A stretch of 35,149 nt of DNA from positions 1 to 35,149 of the forward strand of contig JARBUP010000002.1 of NCBI GenBank assembly GCA_029239575.1, in the 5' to 3' direction. Under the pieces are notes generated by a model. The model was not told the origin of the DNA, searched no databases, and saw only the letters and a program-made list of their open reading frames with translations. Of this stretch, positions 24,671 to 31,427 are shown piece by piece. The position numbers and the translations under genes are program-made. Every line of letters starts with the position of its first letter. The first letter of the stretch is position 1. This stretch comes from Bacillota bacterium. GTDB lineage: Bacteria; Bacillota; Clostridia; Tissierellales; Sedimentibacteraceae.

Positions 24671-25954
24671 TTAATGCCAAGGACCCATTGATGAGTCAAA
24701 ATATTGGTTGTTTTTGTTATCATTTTCTTGTTGTCTTCTGTTTGTAAATTGTTGGTTTCTTTGTGTTGAATAATGAGGTTGTAAATGATATTGGTTTTTT
24801 GTTTGTTGTGATTCAAATTGTTGGTTTAATATTTGATCATTATTTAGTTGAGATTCATATTCATTCATATATTGTTCATACAAATATTGTTGTTGTTGTT
24901 GTTGTTGTTGAGGCATATATTGTTGATATGTTTGTTGTCCTTGTTGTTGCTGTTGTTTAGAATATTTTTGTTTTGCTTGAGTTATTTTTTGTTGTTCTGC
25001 TTGTGCTAATTGATAAATTCCTCTGTTTTGAGCTTCATTAAATAATTGTGCTTGAACTGAGTGAGTAGTATTTAAAATTTGTAACAAGTCATTCCTTAAT
25101 TTTTGATTGCTACATTCATTAACAAATGTATTATATACACTTGTTGTTGATTTTTCAGTTGTTAATGCTTCATTTAACACTTCTTTATCACCAAATTGGT
25201 TTTTGCCTTGTGACGACATATTGCTCATATTAGAACTAAAAATGTTATTTGAATTTGAATTATTCATATTATTTCCGCCCATTATATTCATTTTAGAATT
25301 CATACTGTTGCCCATATTCATGCTTGAATTTTGAAAGTTAGAACTGTTTCCAAAGTTGTTAGAACTATTCTCTAAATTACTGATGCCTCTATCAGAGATA
25401 CCGTTATTTCTGTTAGAACTATTATTTTCTAAATTGCTAATACCATTGTCTGAAACGCCATTGTTACCAGAATTTGAGTTGAAATTTCCAAAACTATTAG
25501 AATTAAAGTTTGAACTGTTTCCAAAGCTGTTAGAACCATTCTCTAAATTGCTGATGCCTCTATCAGAGATACCATTATTTCTGTTAGAACTACTATTTTC
25601 TAAATTACTAATACCATTGTCTGAAACGCCATTGTTACCAGAATTTGAGTTGAAATTTCCAAAACTATTAGAATTAAAGTTTGAACTGTTTCCAAAGTTG
25701 TTAGAACTATTCTCTAAATTGTTGATACCTCTATTAGAAACACCGTTATTTCTTGAATTAGAAGATTGTACTCCACTTCCTAAAATTCCGTTTGTGCCAT
25801 TTCCAAATTTTGAAATGTTATTTGAATTTTCATTTTCTAAATTTCTTATACCATTGTCAGATACTCCGTTGTTACTATAATTTGAATTATTTTGCGAGTT
25901 GTTTCCTATGTTATTTCCTAAATTACTTTTATTTCTCATATTGCTATTGTTCAT
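24671..25954 (-). CDS. CotF-domain spore coat-like protein with Asn/Ser-rich repeats
   Basis: This 427-residue protein has three parts. Residues 1-255 are an Asn/Ser/Gly-rich repeat region with the recurrent motif NNGVSDNGISNLEN and its variant NNGISDRGISNLEN. Residues about 255-340 form a helical CotF-like domain (KEVLNEALTTEKSTTSVYNTF, NECSNQKLRNDLLQIL). The rest is Gln-rich, including a run of eight Gln. CotF domains occur in spore coat proteins of Bacilli and Clostridia. The repeat region is built of 57-residue units with nearly identical DNA. AGGAGGATTCAA precedes the ATG. It follows the small coat-like gene after 10 bases. It is probably a structural coat or exosporium component. The low-complexity composition may reflect cross-linking or phase behaviour. 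Confidence 0.82.
   Translation of the reverse strand: MNNSNMRNKSNLGNNIGNNSQNNSNYSNNGVSDNGIRNLENENSNNISKFGNGTNGILGSGVQSSNSRNNGVSNRGINNLENSSNNFGNSSNFNSNSFGNFNSNSGNNGVSDNGISNLENSSSNRNNGISDRGISNLENGSNSFGNSSNFNSNSFGNFNSNSGNNGVSDNGISNLENNSSNRNNGISDRGISNLENSSNNFGNSSNFQNSSMNMGNSMNSKMNIMGGNNMNNSNSNNIFSSNMSNMSSQGKNQFGDKEVLNEALTTEKSTTSVYNTFVNECSNQKLRNDLLQILNTTHSVQAQLFNEAQNRGIYQLAQAEQQKITQAKQKYSKQQQQQGQQTYQQYMPQQQQQQQQYLYEQYMNEYESQLNNDQILNQQFESQQTKNQYHLQPHYSTQRNQQFTNRRQQENDNKNNQYFDSSMGPWH
24885..24955. repeat. Trinucleotide (TTG) microsatellites encoding poly-Gln
   Basis: Runs of TTG repeated eight or more times at about 24887-24910, and again near 24937-24955, encode Gln tracts on the minus strand. Slippage here would change protein length in steps of one residue without breaking the frame. 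Confidence 0.7.
25341..25750. repeat. 171-bp tandem repeats inside the CotF-like gene
   Basis: The block starting GAACTGTTTCCAAAG is found at 25341, 25512 and 25683, an exact 171-base period (57 codons). Two units are full and the third is partial. Units differ by only a few bases, so the duplication is recent or kept uniform by recombination. Each encodes a Phe/Asn/Ser-rich half and two NNGxSDxGISNLEN motifs. Confidence 0.9.
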
Positions 25955-25964
25955 TTGAATCCTC

Positions 25965-26150
25965 CTATCTTAAGTTATTGAATAATTTGTTAAAATGTTG
26001 TTGATGTACATTAGCAATATTTTGTAAATTAGATTTTAATTGTTGATCTTGAGTATGTTGAATTAACATGTTATATTTTTTTACATTTAATTCTTCAAGA
26101 CTTAATAAATCTTCTAATGCAGTTAATTCTTTTTCAGTTAAATTTCCCAT
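25965..26150 (-). CDS. Small spore coat-like protein (CotF N-terminal helix type)
   Basis: This 61-residue helical protein (LTEKELTALEDLLSLEELNVKKYNMLIQHTQDQQLKSNLQ) resembles the first helical pair of CotF/ferritin-like coat proteins. The ending HQQHFNKLFNNLR is typical of clostridial small coat proteins. AAAGGAGGTTATTTT precedes the ATG. The larger CotF-like gene starts 10 bases after its stop, so the two form an operon. I would expect mother-cell expression during sporulation, but no convincing sigma-E or sigma-K promoter was found in the 190 bases upstream. Confidence 0.75.
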   Translation of the reverse strand: MGNLTEKELTALEDLLSLEELNVKKYNMLIQHTQDQQLKSNLQNIANVHQQHFNKLFNNLR

Positions 26151-26274
26151 AATAAAATAACCTCCTTTAAAAGTATGACATTATTATGTGGAAAAATAAT
26201 AATATAATCCATTTAAAATTAAAAATTAGTTAGATTTTAAATAATTAAAAAATAAAATTGTATACTTAATTTCA

Positions 26275-26315
26275 TATGATATAATAATTTCGTCTTGCTT
26301 TATGATATAATAATT
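26275..26315 (+). promoter_or_regulatory. Duplicated -10-like sequence upstream of the RNA methyltransferase
   Basis: The 15-mer TATGATATAATAATT occurs at 26275-26289 and 26301-26315, each containing TATAAT. Good -35 boxes are not obvious, so this is a probable promoter region with either copy possible. Confidence 0.4.
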
Positions 26316-26343
26316 ACATTATAAATTAATAGGAGAAAATAAA

Positions 26344-27072
26344 ATGGAAATAGCTTTTAAGCCTTATAAAAAAACTTTTGATTATTCATATACATATGGT
26401 ATGTTTCCTACTGTTGAACTAATAAATTCGAGACCTGAAACTGTAATTAAAGTTTTAATAAGTTCACAGTTTAAATCAGATTCAAGTTCTTTAAATATTT
26501 TTGAATTATGCAAAGATAAAAATATAAAAACAGAAATAAATGATAAACTATTTAATCGTATAAGTGAAAAAGATAATTGCTATGTAATAGGTGTTTTCGA
26601 AAAATATGAATGTAAATTAATAAATGATGAGCCCCATATATGTCTTGTAAATCCAAGCAATATGGGCAATTTAGGTACAATGATTAGAACTTTAGCAGGA
26701 TTTGGCTTAAATGATTTAGCTATTATAAGTCCTGGAGTTGATATTTTTGATCCTAAAGTAATTAGAGCGTCAATGGGTTCTTTATTTAAAATTAATTTTA
26801 GATATTATAATGATTTTTCTGATTATCAAATGGAATTCAAGAATCATAAAATTTATACATTTATGCTTGACGGCGCAATATCATTAAAAGAAGTAAATCA
26901 TAGCAAAGATGAATTATTTACTCTTGTTTTTGGAAATGAGGCAACCGGCCTTGATTCAAGTTTTTCAAAAATTGGAACAAGCGTGATTATAAAACATACG
27001 GATCGTATTGATTCCTTAAATTTAACTATAGCCGCTGGAATTGCTATGTATGAGTTTTGTAATATAATCTAA
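26344..27072 (+). CDS. SpoU/TrmH-type (SPOUT) RNA 2'-O-methyltransferase
   Basis: This 242-residue protein ends in a SPOUT methyltransferase domain. All three SpoU motifs are present: motif 1 NPSNMGNLGTMIRTLAGFG (about 99-117), motif 2 LVFGNEATGLD (about 198-208) and motif 3 DSLNLTIAAGIAMYEF (about 221-238). The N-terminal third is divergent. It would methylate the 2'-OH of a tRNA or rRNA ribose with S-adenosylmethionine; the exact nucleotide is unknown. AGGAGAAAATAAA precedes the ATG. No clear terminator follows. It stands alone, divergent from the coat-like genes. Confidence 0.88.
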   Translation: MEIAFKPYKKTFDYSYTYGMFPTVELINSRPETVIKVLISSQFKSDSSSLNIFELCKDKNIKTEINDKLFNRISEKDNCYVIGVFEKYECKLINDEPHICLVNPSNMGNLGTMIRTLAGFGLNDLAIISPGVDIFDPKVIRASMGSLFKINFRYYNDFSDYQMEFKNHKIYTFMLDGAISLKEVNHSKDELFTLVFGNEATGLDSSFSKIGTSVIIKHTDRIDSLNLTIAAGIAMYEFCNII

Positions 27073-27320
27073 AAAATATAGTTATCCTCGACAGTTATTT
27101 TTAAAATAAAATGGAAATATGAAATCAGTTTTACAAATATAGGAATAATAATTATTTTATAAAAGCTCATAATATATTTGTAGCAGAAATATGCTATAAA
27201 GAAATTGTAAGCAAAGGGATGAATATTATTTTTAACAACGACAATGATTTCATGAATAACCTTAGAAACAAAAAAATCAACGACGCAAAGTCAAGAATGA
27301 ATAACTGGGAGGAAACAAAA

Positions 27321-27584
27321 ATGGATAATAACAACAGAAATGAATTTAATAACAGAAGAAATGAAGAAGATTGTAACAAAAATGAAAACAAAAGAAATGA
27401 TGAATTAAACAACAGAAGAAATGATGAATTTAACAACAGAAATAATGATGAAAACAGACGTAATGATGAATTAAACAACAGAAGAAATGATAATAACAAT
27501 AACAACAATAACAACAATAATAGAAACAACAACAACAACAATAATAGAAACAACAATAATAAAAATAACAATAACTTTAGATAA
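27321..27584 (+). CDS. Asn-rich low-complexity protein of unknown function
   Basis: This protein of about 87 residues is composed almost only of Asn, Arg, Asp and Glu. The phrase RNDELNNRRND is repeated (about residues 25-60) and then dissolves into poly-Asn with spaced Arg. It contains a single Cys and almost no hydrophobic residues, so it is expected to be disordered and to bind RNA, membranes or coat material if anything. The start is ATG 27321 because GGGAGGAAACAAAA lies directly before it. An in-frame ATG at 27219 exists but its upstream AAAGGG is too close. A strong terminator follows 12 bases after the stop, which supports a real transcript. Function unknown. Confidence 0.6.
   Translation: MDNNNRNEFNNRRNEEDCNKNENKRNDELNNRRNDEFNNRNNDENRRNDELNNRRNDNNNNNNNNNNRNNNNNNNRNNNNKNNNNFR
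27480..27578 (+). repeat. AAC/AAT trinucleotide tract
   Basis: AAC and AAT triplets make up nearly the whole stretch, interrupted by AGA. It encodes the poly-Asn tail and is likely to vary in length between strains. Confidence 0.8.
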
Positions 27585-27596
27585 TTATAAGACCAT

Positions 27597-27630
27597 AATA
27601 AAAGAATACCTAAAAGGGTATTCTTTTATT
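27597..27630 (+). terminator. Terminator after the Asn-rich gene
   Basis: AATAAAAGAATACC (27597-27610) pairs perfectly with GGTATTCTTTTATT (27617-27630). Confidence 0.85.
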
Positions 27631-27769
27631 ATGAGTTTTAAGAAAGTGAAATTGTAAATTTAAATATTGCAAAATAATGAATTAACTTAATTAAAATATT
27701 TAGTTTATAGTAATTAAATAATAAAATATTGAAAGATAATATAATTTCATTGCAATTTGTTGTAAAGTA

Positions 27770-27798
27770 TTGACTGTGGAAATTTTATGTAGTATTTT
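27770..27798 (+). promoter_or_regulatory. Promoter of the decarboxylase pump genes
   Basis: TTGACT (27770-27775), a 17-base spacer and TATTTT (27793-27798) precede the small gamma-like gene by about 35 bases. Confidence 0.6.
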
Positions 27799-27831
27799 AA
27801 TATAAATAATAATACTATTTGGAGGTGGAAT

Positions 27832-27972
27832 ATGTATAGTGGCATTGAAATTGGATTTGTGGAAGGTTTAGTGGTAACGTTTTTTAGTATGGCAGTCGTT
27901 TTCTTAGCATTATTAGTCATTTCTTATATTATTGATGTAATGCATTTTTTTGTTAAGAAAAGAAATAATTAA
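27832..27972 (+). CDS. Small OadG-like (gamma) subunit of sodium-pumping decarboxylase
   Basis: This 46-residue protein (MYSGIEIGFVEGLVVTFFSM and on) is a single membrane helix with a short basic tail (KKRNN). The sequence EGLVVTFFSMAVVFLALLVISYII fits the OadG/MmdD-type gamma subunit, which anchors and assembles the decarboxylase on the beta subunit. Usual gamma subunits have about 80-120 residues with a C-terminal Zn-binding tail, so this is a minimal form. GGAGGTGGAAT precedes the ATG. The beta-subunit gene begins 16 bases after the stop, which strongly supports the assignment. Confidence 0.75.
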   Translation: MYSGIEIGFVEGLVVTFFSMAVVFLALLVISYIIDVMHFFVKKRNN

Positions 27973-27988
27973 TTAAAAGGGGTATAAT

Positions 27989-29188
27989 ATGAATGATTTA
28001 TTAAAACTTATTATTGATTTTTGGTATAGTACAGGTTTTTCACAATTATTTAAAACAGTGGAACTTGAGTTGTTTGGATTTAATTTAATGTTGCCAGGAA
28101 ATTTAATAATGCTTTGCCTTGCATGCTTTTTCTTATATTTAGGAATTGCTAAAGGATATGAACCATACTTGATGATACCAATAGCATTTGGTATGCTTCT
28201 TGTTAACTTTCCATTAGCTGGTCTTATGGATGGACCGATTGGAGATCAAAAGGGAGGACTCTTGTATTATTTATTTCAAGGGGTTGAACTTGGAATTTAT
28301 CCACCTCTAATATTCCTTTGCATTGGTGCAAGTACAGATTTTGGACCATTGATAGCTAACCCAAGAAGTTTGCTTTTAGGTGCTGCAGCTCAATTTGGTA
28401 TATTTACAACATTTTTAGGCGCAATCCTTTTAACTAAATATGGAATCGTTAATTTTTCAGGAGCAGAAGCAGCTTCAATAGGAATCATTGGTGGAGCTGA
28501 TGGACCAACAGCACTGTACTTGACAAGCAAGCTTGCACCTAATTTATTAGGACCAATAGCCATTGCTGCATATTCATATATGGCGTTAGTACCGATTATT
28601 CAGCCGCCTATAATGATGGCTTTGACAACAAAAGAAGAAAGAGAAGTAAAAATGGAACAACTCAGACCTGTAAGCAAAACTGAAAAAATAGTATTTCCTA
28701 TTGTTGTTACATTGTTTACAATATTGTTGTTACCATCTGCAGCAGCATTAATAGGTATGCTGATGATTGGAAACTTATTTAAAGAATCGGGAGTTGTACC
28801 AAACATTACAAATACTGCATCAAATTCTCTTATGTATATTGTAACAATATTTTTAGGTATAACTGTTGGTGCCAAGGCAAGCGCAGAAGCATTCTTGAAT
28901 ACTAAAACATTGATGATATTATTTCTTGGTTTACTTGCATTCAGCGTTGGTACAGCAGCTGGAGTTTTATTTGGAAAAGTTATGTATAGGACAAGCGGTG
29001 GGAAAATTAATCCACTTATTGGTGCAGCCGGAGTATCTGCAGTGCCAATGGCAGCGAGAGTTGCTCAAAAGGTAGGACAAAAAGCCAACCCTTCTAATTT
29101 CCTTTTAATGCATGCAATGGGTCCAAATGTTGCAGGTGTAATAGGTTCAGCAGTTGCTGCAGGTCTTTTATTAATGTTCTTTGGTTAA
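27989..29188 (+). CDS. Sodium ion-translocating decarboxylase beta subunit (OadB/GcdB/MmdB family)
   Basis: This 399-residue protein has about ten membrane helices. It contains the family's conserved GIIGGADGPTALYLTSKLAP, the Asp-containing region that couples decarboxylation to Na+ export. PPLIFLCIGASTDFGPLIANPRSLLLGAAAQ, GAAGVSAVPMAARVAQK and the closing MGPNVAGVIGSAVAAG are also conserved. It would remove CO2 from carboxybiotin and pump Na+ out. The substrate (oxaloacetate, methylmalonyl-CoA, glutaconyl-CoA) is set by the alpha subunit, which is absent here along with the biotin carrier. It is co-transcribed with the gamma-like gene and ends at a terminator. Confidence 0.93.
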   Translation: MNDLLKLIIDFWYSTGFSQLFKTVELELFGFNLMLPGNLIMLCLACFFLYLGIAKGYEPYLMIPIAFGMLLVNFPLAGLMDGPIGDQKGGLLYYLFQGVELGIYPPLIFLCIGASTDFGPLIANPRSLLLGAAAQFGIFTTFLGAILLTKYGIVNFSGAEAASIGIIGGADGPTALYLTSKLAPNLLGPIAIAAYSYMALVPIIQPPIMMALTTKEEREVKMEQLRPVSKTEKIVFPIVVTLFTILLLPSAAALIGMLMIGNLFKESGVVPNITNTASNSLMYIVTIFLGITVGAKASAEAFLNTKTLMILFLGLLAFSVGTAAGVLFGKVMYRTSGGKINPLIGAAGVSAVPMAARVAQKVGQKANPSNFLLMHAMGPNVAGVIGSAVAAGLLLMFFG

Positions 29189-29244
29189 AATTATTTGAAT
29201 ATTATTTAATAAATATAAAAAATGAATAATGATTAATGAATGCT

Positions 29245-29282
29245 AAAAACCACTGCAATAAATTTTTATTGTGGTGGTTTTT
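29245..29282 (+). terminator. Terminator after the decarboxylase beta gene
   Basis: AAAAACCACTGCAATAAA (29245-29262) pairs with TTTATTGTGGTGGTTTTT (29265-29282) with two G-T pairs; the 3' side ends in T. Confidence 0.85.
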
Positions 29283-29284
29283 GT

Positions 29285-29507
29285 TGTAAATGAAATAAAA
29301 GTATGAAATGTGATAATCGTAAGATTGTAATATTTTGAATTATGCAACAATGATACTGGAATAATCCATATTAGATTGGATAATTTTAAGTTATGATAAA
29401 TTGTTAACGCAATTAACTATTTTTAACGAACGTGTATTTATAAATACACTAAAACAAACATTAACAATGTTAAACTAATAACTATTGAAATTTCAACAAA
29501 AAAACTA
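29285..29507. other. AT-rich gap upstream of the glycine riboswitch
   Basis: No gene is seen. Several short palindromes lie close together: TTGTTAACGCAATTAAC (29401-29417), GTGTATTTATAAATACAC (29432-29449) and AACATTAACAATGTT (29457-29471). They resemble half-sites of regulators such as Rex, but the spacing is not exact, so no regulator is named. Confidence 0.4.
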
Positions 29508-29537
29508 TTGACATTTTTTATAAAAAGGTTTTATAAT
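29508..29537 (+). promoter_or_regulatory. Promoter of the glycine cleavage operon
   Basis: Perfect consensus boxes TTGACA (29508-29513) and TATAAT (29532-29537) are 18 bases apart. The transcript would begin near 29544, just before the riboswitch aptamer. Confidence 0.85.
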
Positions 29538-29555
29538 GAATTATAATTAAATATT

Positions 29556-29723
29556 TTGGATGATGAGTTCGGGAGATACCGTAAGGAGCCGAAGGAGCAA
29601 ATTGTATACGTCAAATGCAATGAAACTTTCAGGCAAAAAGACCGAGCTAGGACAAAGCTCTGAATTAACTATAGTTTATAGAGACAGGGATAAAGACAGT
29701 GTTATTACATCTGTCTTTTTTTT
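29556..29723 (+). promoter_or_regulatory. Glycine riboswitch, single aptamer, with terminator platform
   Basis: The aptamer core is plain: TTCGGGAGATACCG, then GCCGAAGGAGCAA, then AACTTTCAGGCAAAAAGACC and the closing hairpin GAGCT-AGGACAA-AGCTC (29644-29660). Only one aptamer is present, not the usual tandem pair. A short hairpin CTATA-GTT-TATAG (29669-29681) follows and may be the 'ghost' helix that supports singlet riboswitches. The expression platform ends in AAAGACAG (29692-29699) pairing with CTGTCTTT (29711-29718), followed by T's. Glycine binding would favour read-through into gcvT (ON switch), the usual logic ahead of gcv genes. Confidence 0.9.
29692..29723 (+). terminator. Riboswitch-controlled terminator
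   Basis: An 8-bp stem AAAGACAG/CTGTCTTT with an 11-base loop is followed by a T-run. It lies between the glycine aptamer and gcvT. Confidence 0.8.
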
Positions 29724-29805
29724 ACATCATTTTACAAACTATTTATAAAAACGTAAATAAATTCAAGGGAAAACATATACAAAATAAATTTTTGGGAGGT
29801 ATAAA

Positions 29806-30900
29806 TTGAAAAGGACACCATTATATGAAAAACATGTTGAACAAAATGGAAAATTAATTGATTTTGGGGGCTGGGAACTACCGGTTGAATATTCTAAAAT
29901 TACCGAAGAACACGAAGCTGTTAGAAATGCGGCTGGCTTATTTGATGTTTCTCACATGGGAGAAGTAACAGTAGAAGGTGAAGATGCAGAAAAATTTATA
30001 CAATATGTTGTTACAAATGATATCTCATATTTAAATGACTACCAAATAGCTTATACAACTATGTGCTATCCTGATGGTGGTGTTGTAGATGATTTGCTTG
30101 TTTATAGAGTAAACAAAAAAAAATATCTTCTTGTAATTAATGCTTCTAATACGGATAAAGATTATGAATGGTTCAAGAGCAATGTTTTTGGCGATGTGAA
30201 AATAGAAAATGTTTCAGATTCTTATGCTCAGCTTGCAATTCAAGGACCAAATGCTGAAAAAATACTTCAAAAAATTACAACGACAAATTTAAACGAAATT
30301 GAGTTTTATAATTTTGCGGAGAATGTAACTTTAGGTGATTTAAATGCAATAGTTTCAAGAACTGGATATACAGGAGAAGATGGATTTGAAATTTACCTTC
30401 CTTCACAGGATGGACCGAAATTATGGGATTTACTGCTAAGTGAGGGAAAAGATTTAGGAATTTTACCTGCAGCGTTAGGCGCAAGGGATACATTAAGATT
30501 TGAAACATGTTTACCATTGTATGGCCATGAAATTGATAAGGATATTACACCTCTTGAAGCAGGACTTGGATTTTTTGTTAAACTTGCAAAAGAAGATTTC
30601 ATAGGTAAAGAAGTTTTAGCTAAACAAAAAGAAGAAGGCGTAAAAAGAAGAGTTGTTGGTTTTGAAATGGTTGATAGAGGAATTCCAAGAAGCCATTATG
30701 AAGTATCAGCTGATGGTAAAATAATCGGCCATGTTACAACTGGAAGTTATGCTCCGACCTTAAATAAAAACTTAGGTTTAGCGTTAGTTGATGTTGAGTA
30801 TGCAAAAGAGGGATCAGAATTCGATATAATTATAAGAAATAAAAATGTTAAAGCAAAAGTTATTAAAAAACCTTTTTATTCTAAAAAATATAAAAAATAA
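29806..30900 (+). CDS. gcvT: Glycine cleavage system aminomethyltransferase (T protein)
   Basis: This 364-residue enzyme moves the methylene group from lipoyl-bound aminomethyl (H protein) to tetrahydrofolate and releases ammonia. Conserved stretches are TPLYEKHVEQNGKLIDFGGWELPVEY at the start, FDVSHMGEVTVEG (about 46-58), YTTMCYPDGGVVDDLLVYR, SRTGYTGEDGFEIYLP (about 184-199) and the C-terminal GHVTTGSYAPTL. Length is standard. Start TTG 29806 follows TTGGGAGGTATAAA. It is the first gene after the glycine riboswitch. The gcvH gene follows 68 bases later. Confidence 0.96.
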   Translation: MKRTPLYEKHVEQNGKLIDFGGWELPVEYSKITEEHEAVRNAAGLFDVSHMGEVTVEGEDAEKFIQYVVTNDISYLNDYQIAYTTMCYPDGGVVDDLLVYRVNKKKYLLVINASNTDKDYEWFKSNVFGDVKIENVSDSYAQLAIQGPNAEKILQKITTTNLNEIEFYNFAENVTLGDLNAIVSRTGYTGEDGFEIYLPSQDGPKLWDLLLSEGKDLGILPAALGARDTLRFETCLPLYGHEIDKDITPLEAGLGFFVKLAKEDFIGKEVLAKQKEEGVKRRVVGFEMVDRGIPRSHYEVSADGKIIGHVTTGSYAPTLNKNLGLALVDVEYAKEGSEFDIIIRNKNVKAKVIKKPFYSKKYKK

Positions 30901-30968
30901 TTTAATTAATAATGTTAAAAATAAAAAAGTTATATTAAAAAATAAATTTAAAAAATGGAGGAGTTAAA

Positions 30969-31343
30969 ATGAAATTATTAGATGAATTAAAATATGTTGA
31001 ATCCCATGAGTGGGTAAAAGTTGAAGAAAATAAAGCACGTATGGGAATAAGTGATTATGCTCAAGAACATTTAGGGGAAGTTGTTTTCGTTGAATTGCCT
31101 GAAGTAGGTGCAACTGTAGCAGCAGGGGATCAAATTATAGTTTTAGAATCAGTTAAAGCAGCTTCAGACGTATATGCTCCTGTATCAGGAACAGTTGTTG
31201 AAATTAATGAAGAGTTGCTTGATAATCCAGGACTTATAAATGAGTCTGCATATGATGCTTGGATAGCAGTTATTGAAATGTCTGATGCATCAGAAGTTGA
31301 TAAACTACTTTCTGCTTCAGATTACGAAAAAGTTTGCGAATAA
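30969..31343 (+). CDS. gcvH: Glycine cleavage system H protein
   Basis: This 124-residue lipoyl carrier shuttles the aminomethyl group between P, T and L proteins. The lipoylation site is Lys63 in LESVKAASDVYAP. The surrounding sequence (HEWVKVEENKARMGISDYAQEHLGEVVFVELPEVG) is typical. Length is normal. ATGGAGGAGTTAAA precedes the ATG. A perfect 13-bp stem-loop follows in the gap before gcvPA. Confidence 0.97.
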   Translation: MKLLDELKYVESHEWVKVEENKARMGISDYAQEHLGEVVFVELPEVGATVAAGDQIIVLESVKAASDVYAPVSGTVVEINEELLDNPGLINESAYDAWIAVIEMSDASEVDKLLSASDYEKVCE

Positions 31344-31355
31344 ATTTTAGGTTGG

Positions 31356-31387
31356 CGTTAATACGATAATTTAGTATCGTATTAACG
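31356..31387 (+). promoter_or_regulatory. Stem-loop between gcvH and gcvPA
   Basis: CGTTAATACGATA (31356-31368) pairs perfectly with TATCGTATTAACG (31375-31387) around a 6-base loop. No T-run follows. It may stabilise or delimit the gcvH mRNA end rather than stop transcription. Confidence 0.65.
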
Positions 31388-31427
31388 TGAAATTCGGTGT
31401 GTATTAATAATGATAAAAGGAGATGCT

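Noticed and set aside
25356..25880. A 174-codon Leu/Pro-rich plus-strand frame
   Set aside because: It is the antisense shadow of the repeat region of the CotF-like gene; its repeats simply mirror the 171-bp units.
24870..25960. Repeated DNA considered as a CRISPR array
   Set aside because: The repeat units are 171 bp, in frame and coding; there are no short repeats with unique spacers.
27194..27571. A 125-codon Leu-rich minus-strand frame
   Set aside because: It is the reverse reading of the AAC/AAT tract of the Asn-rich gene and has no ribosome site.
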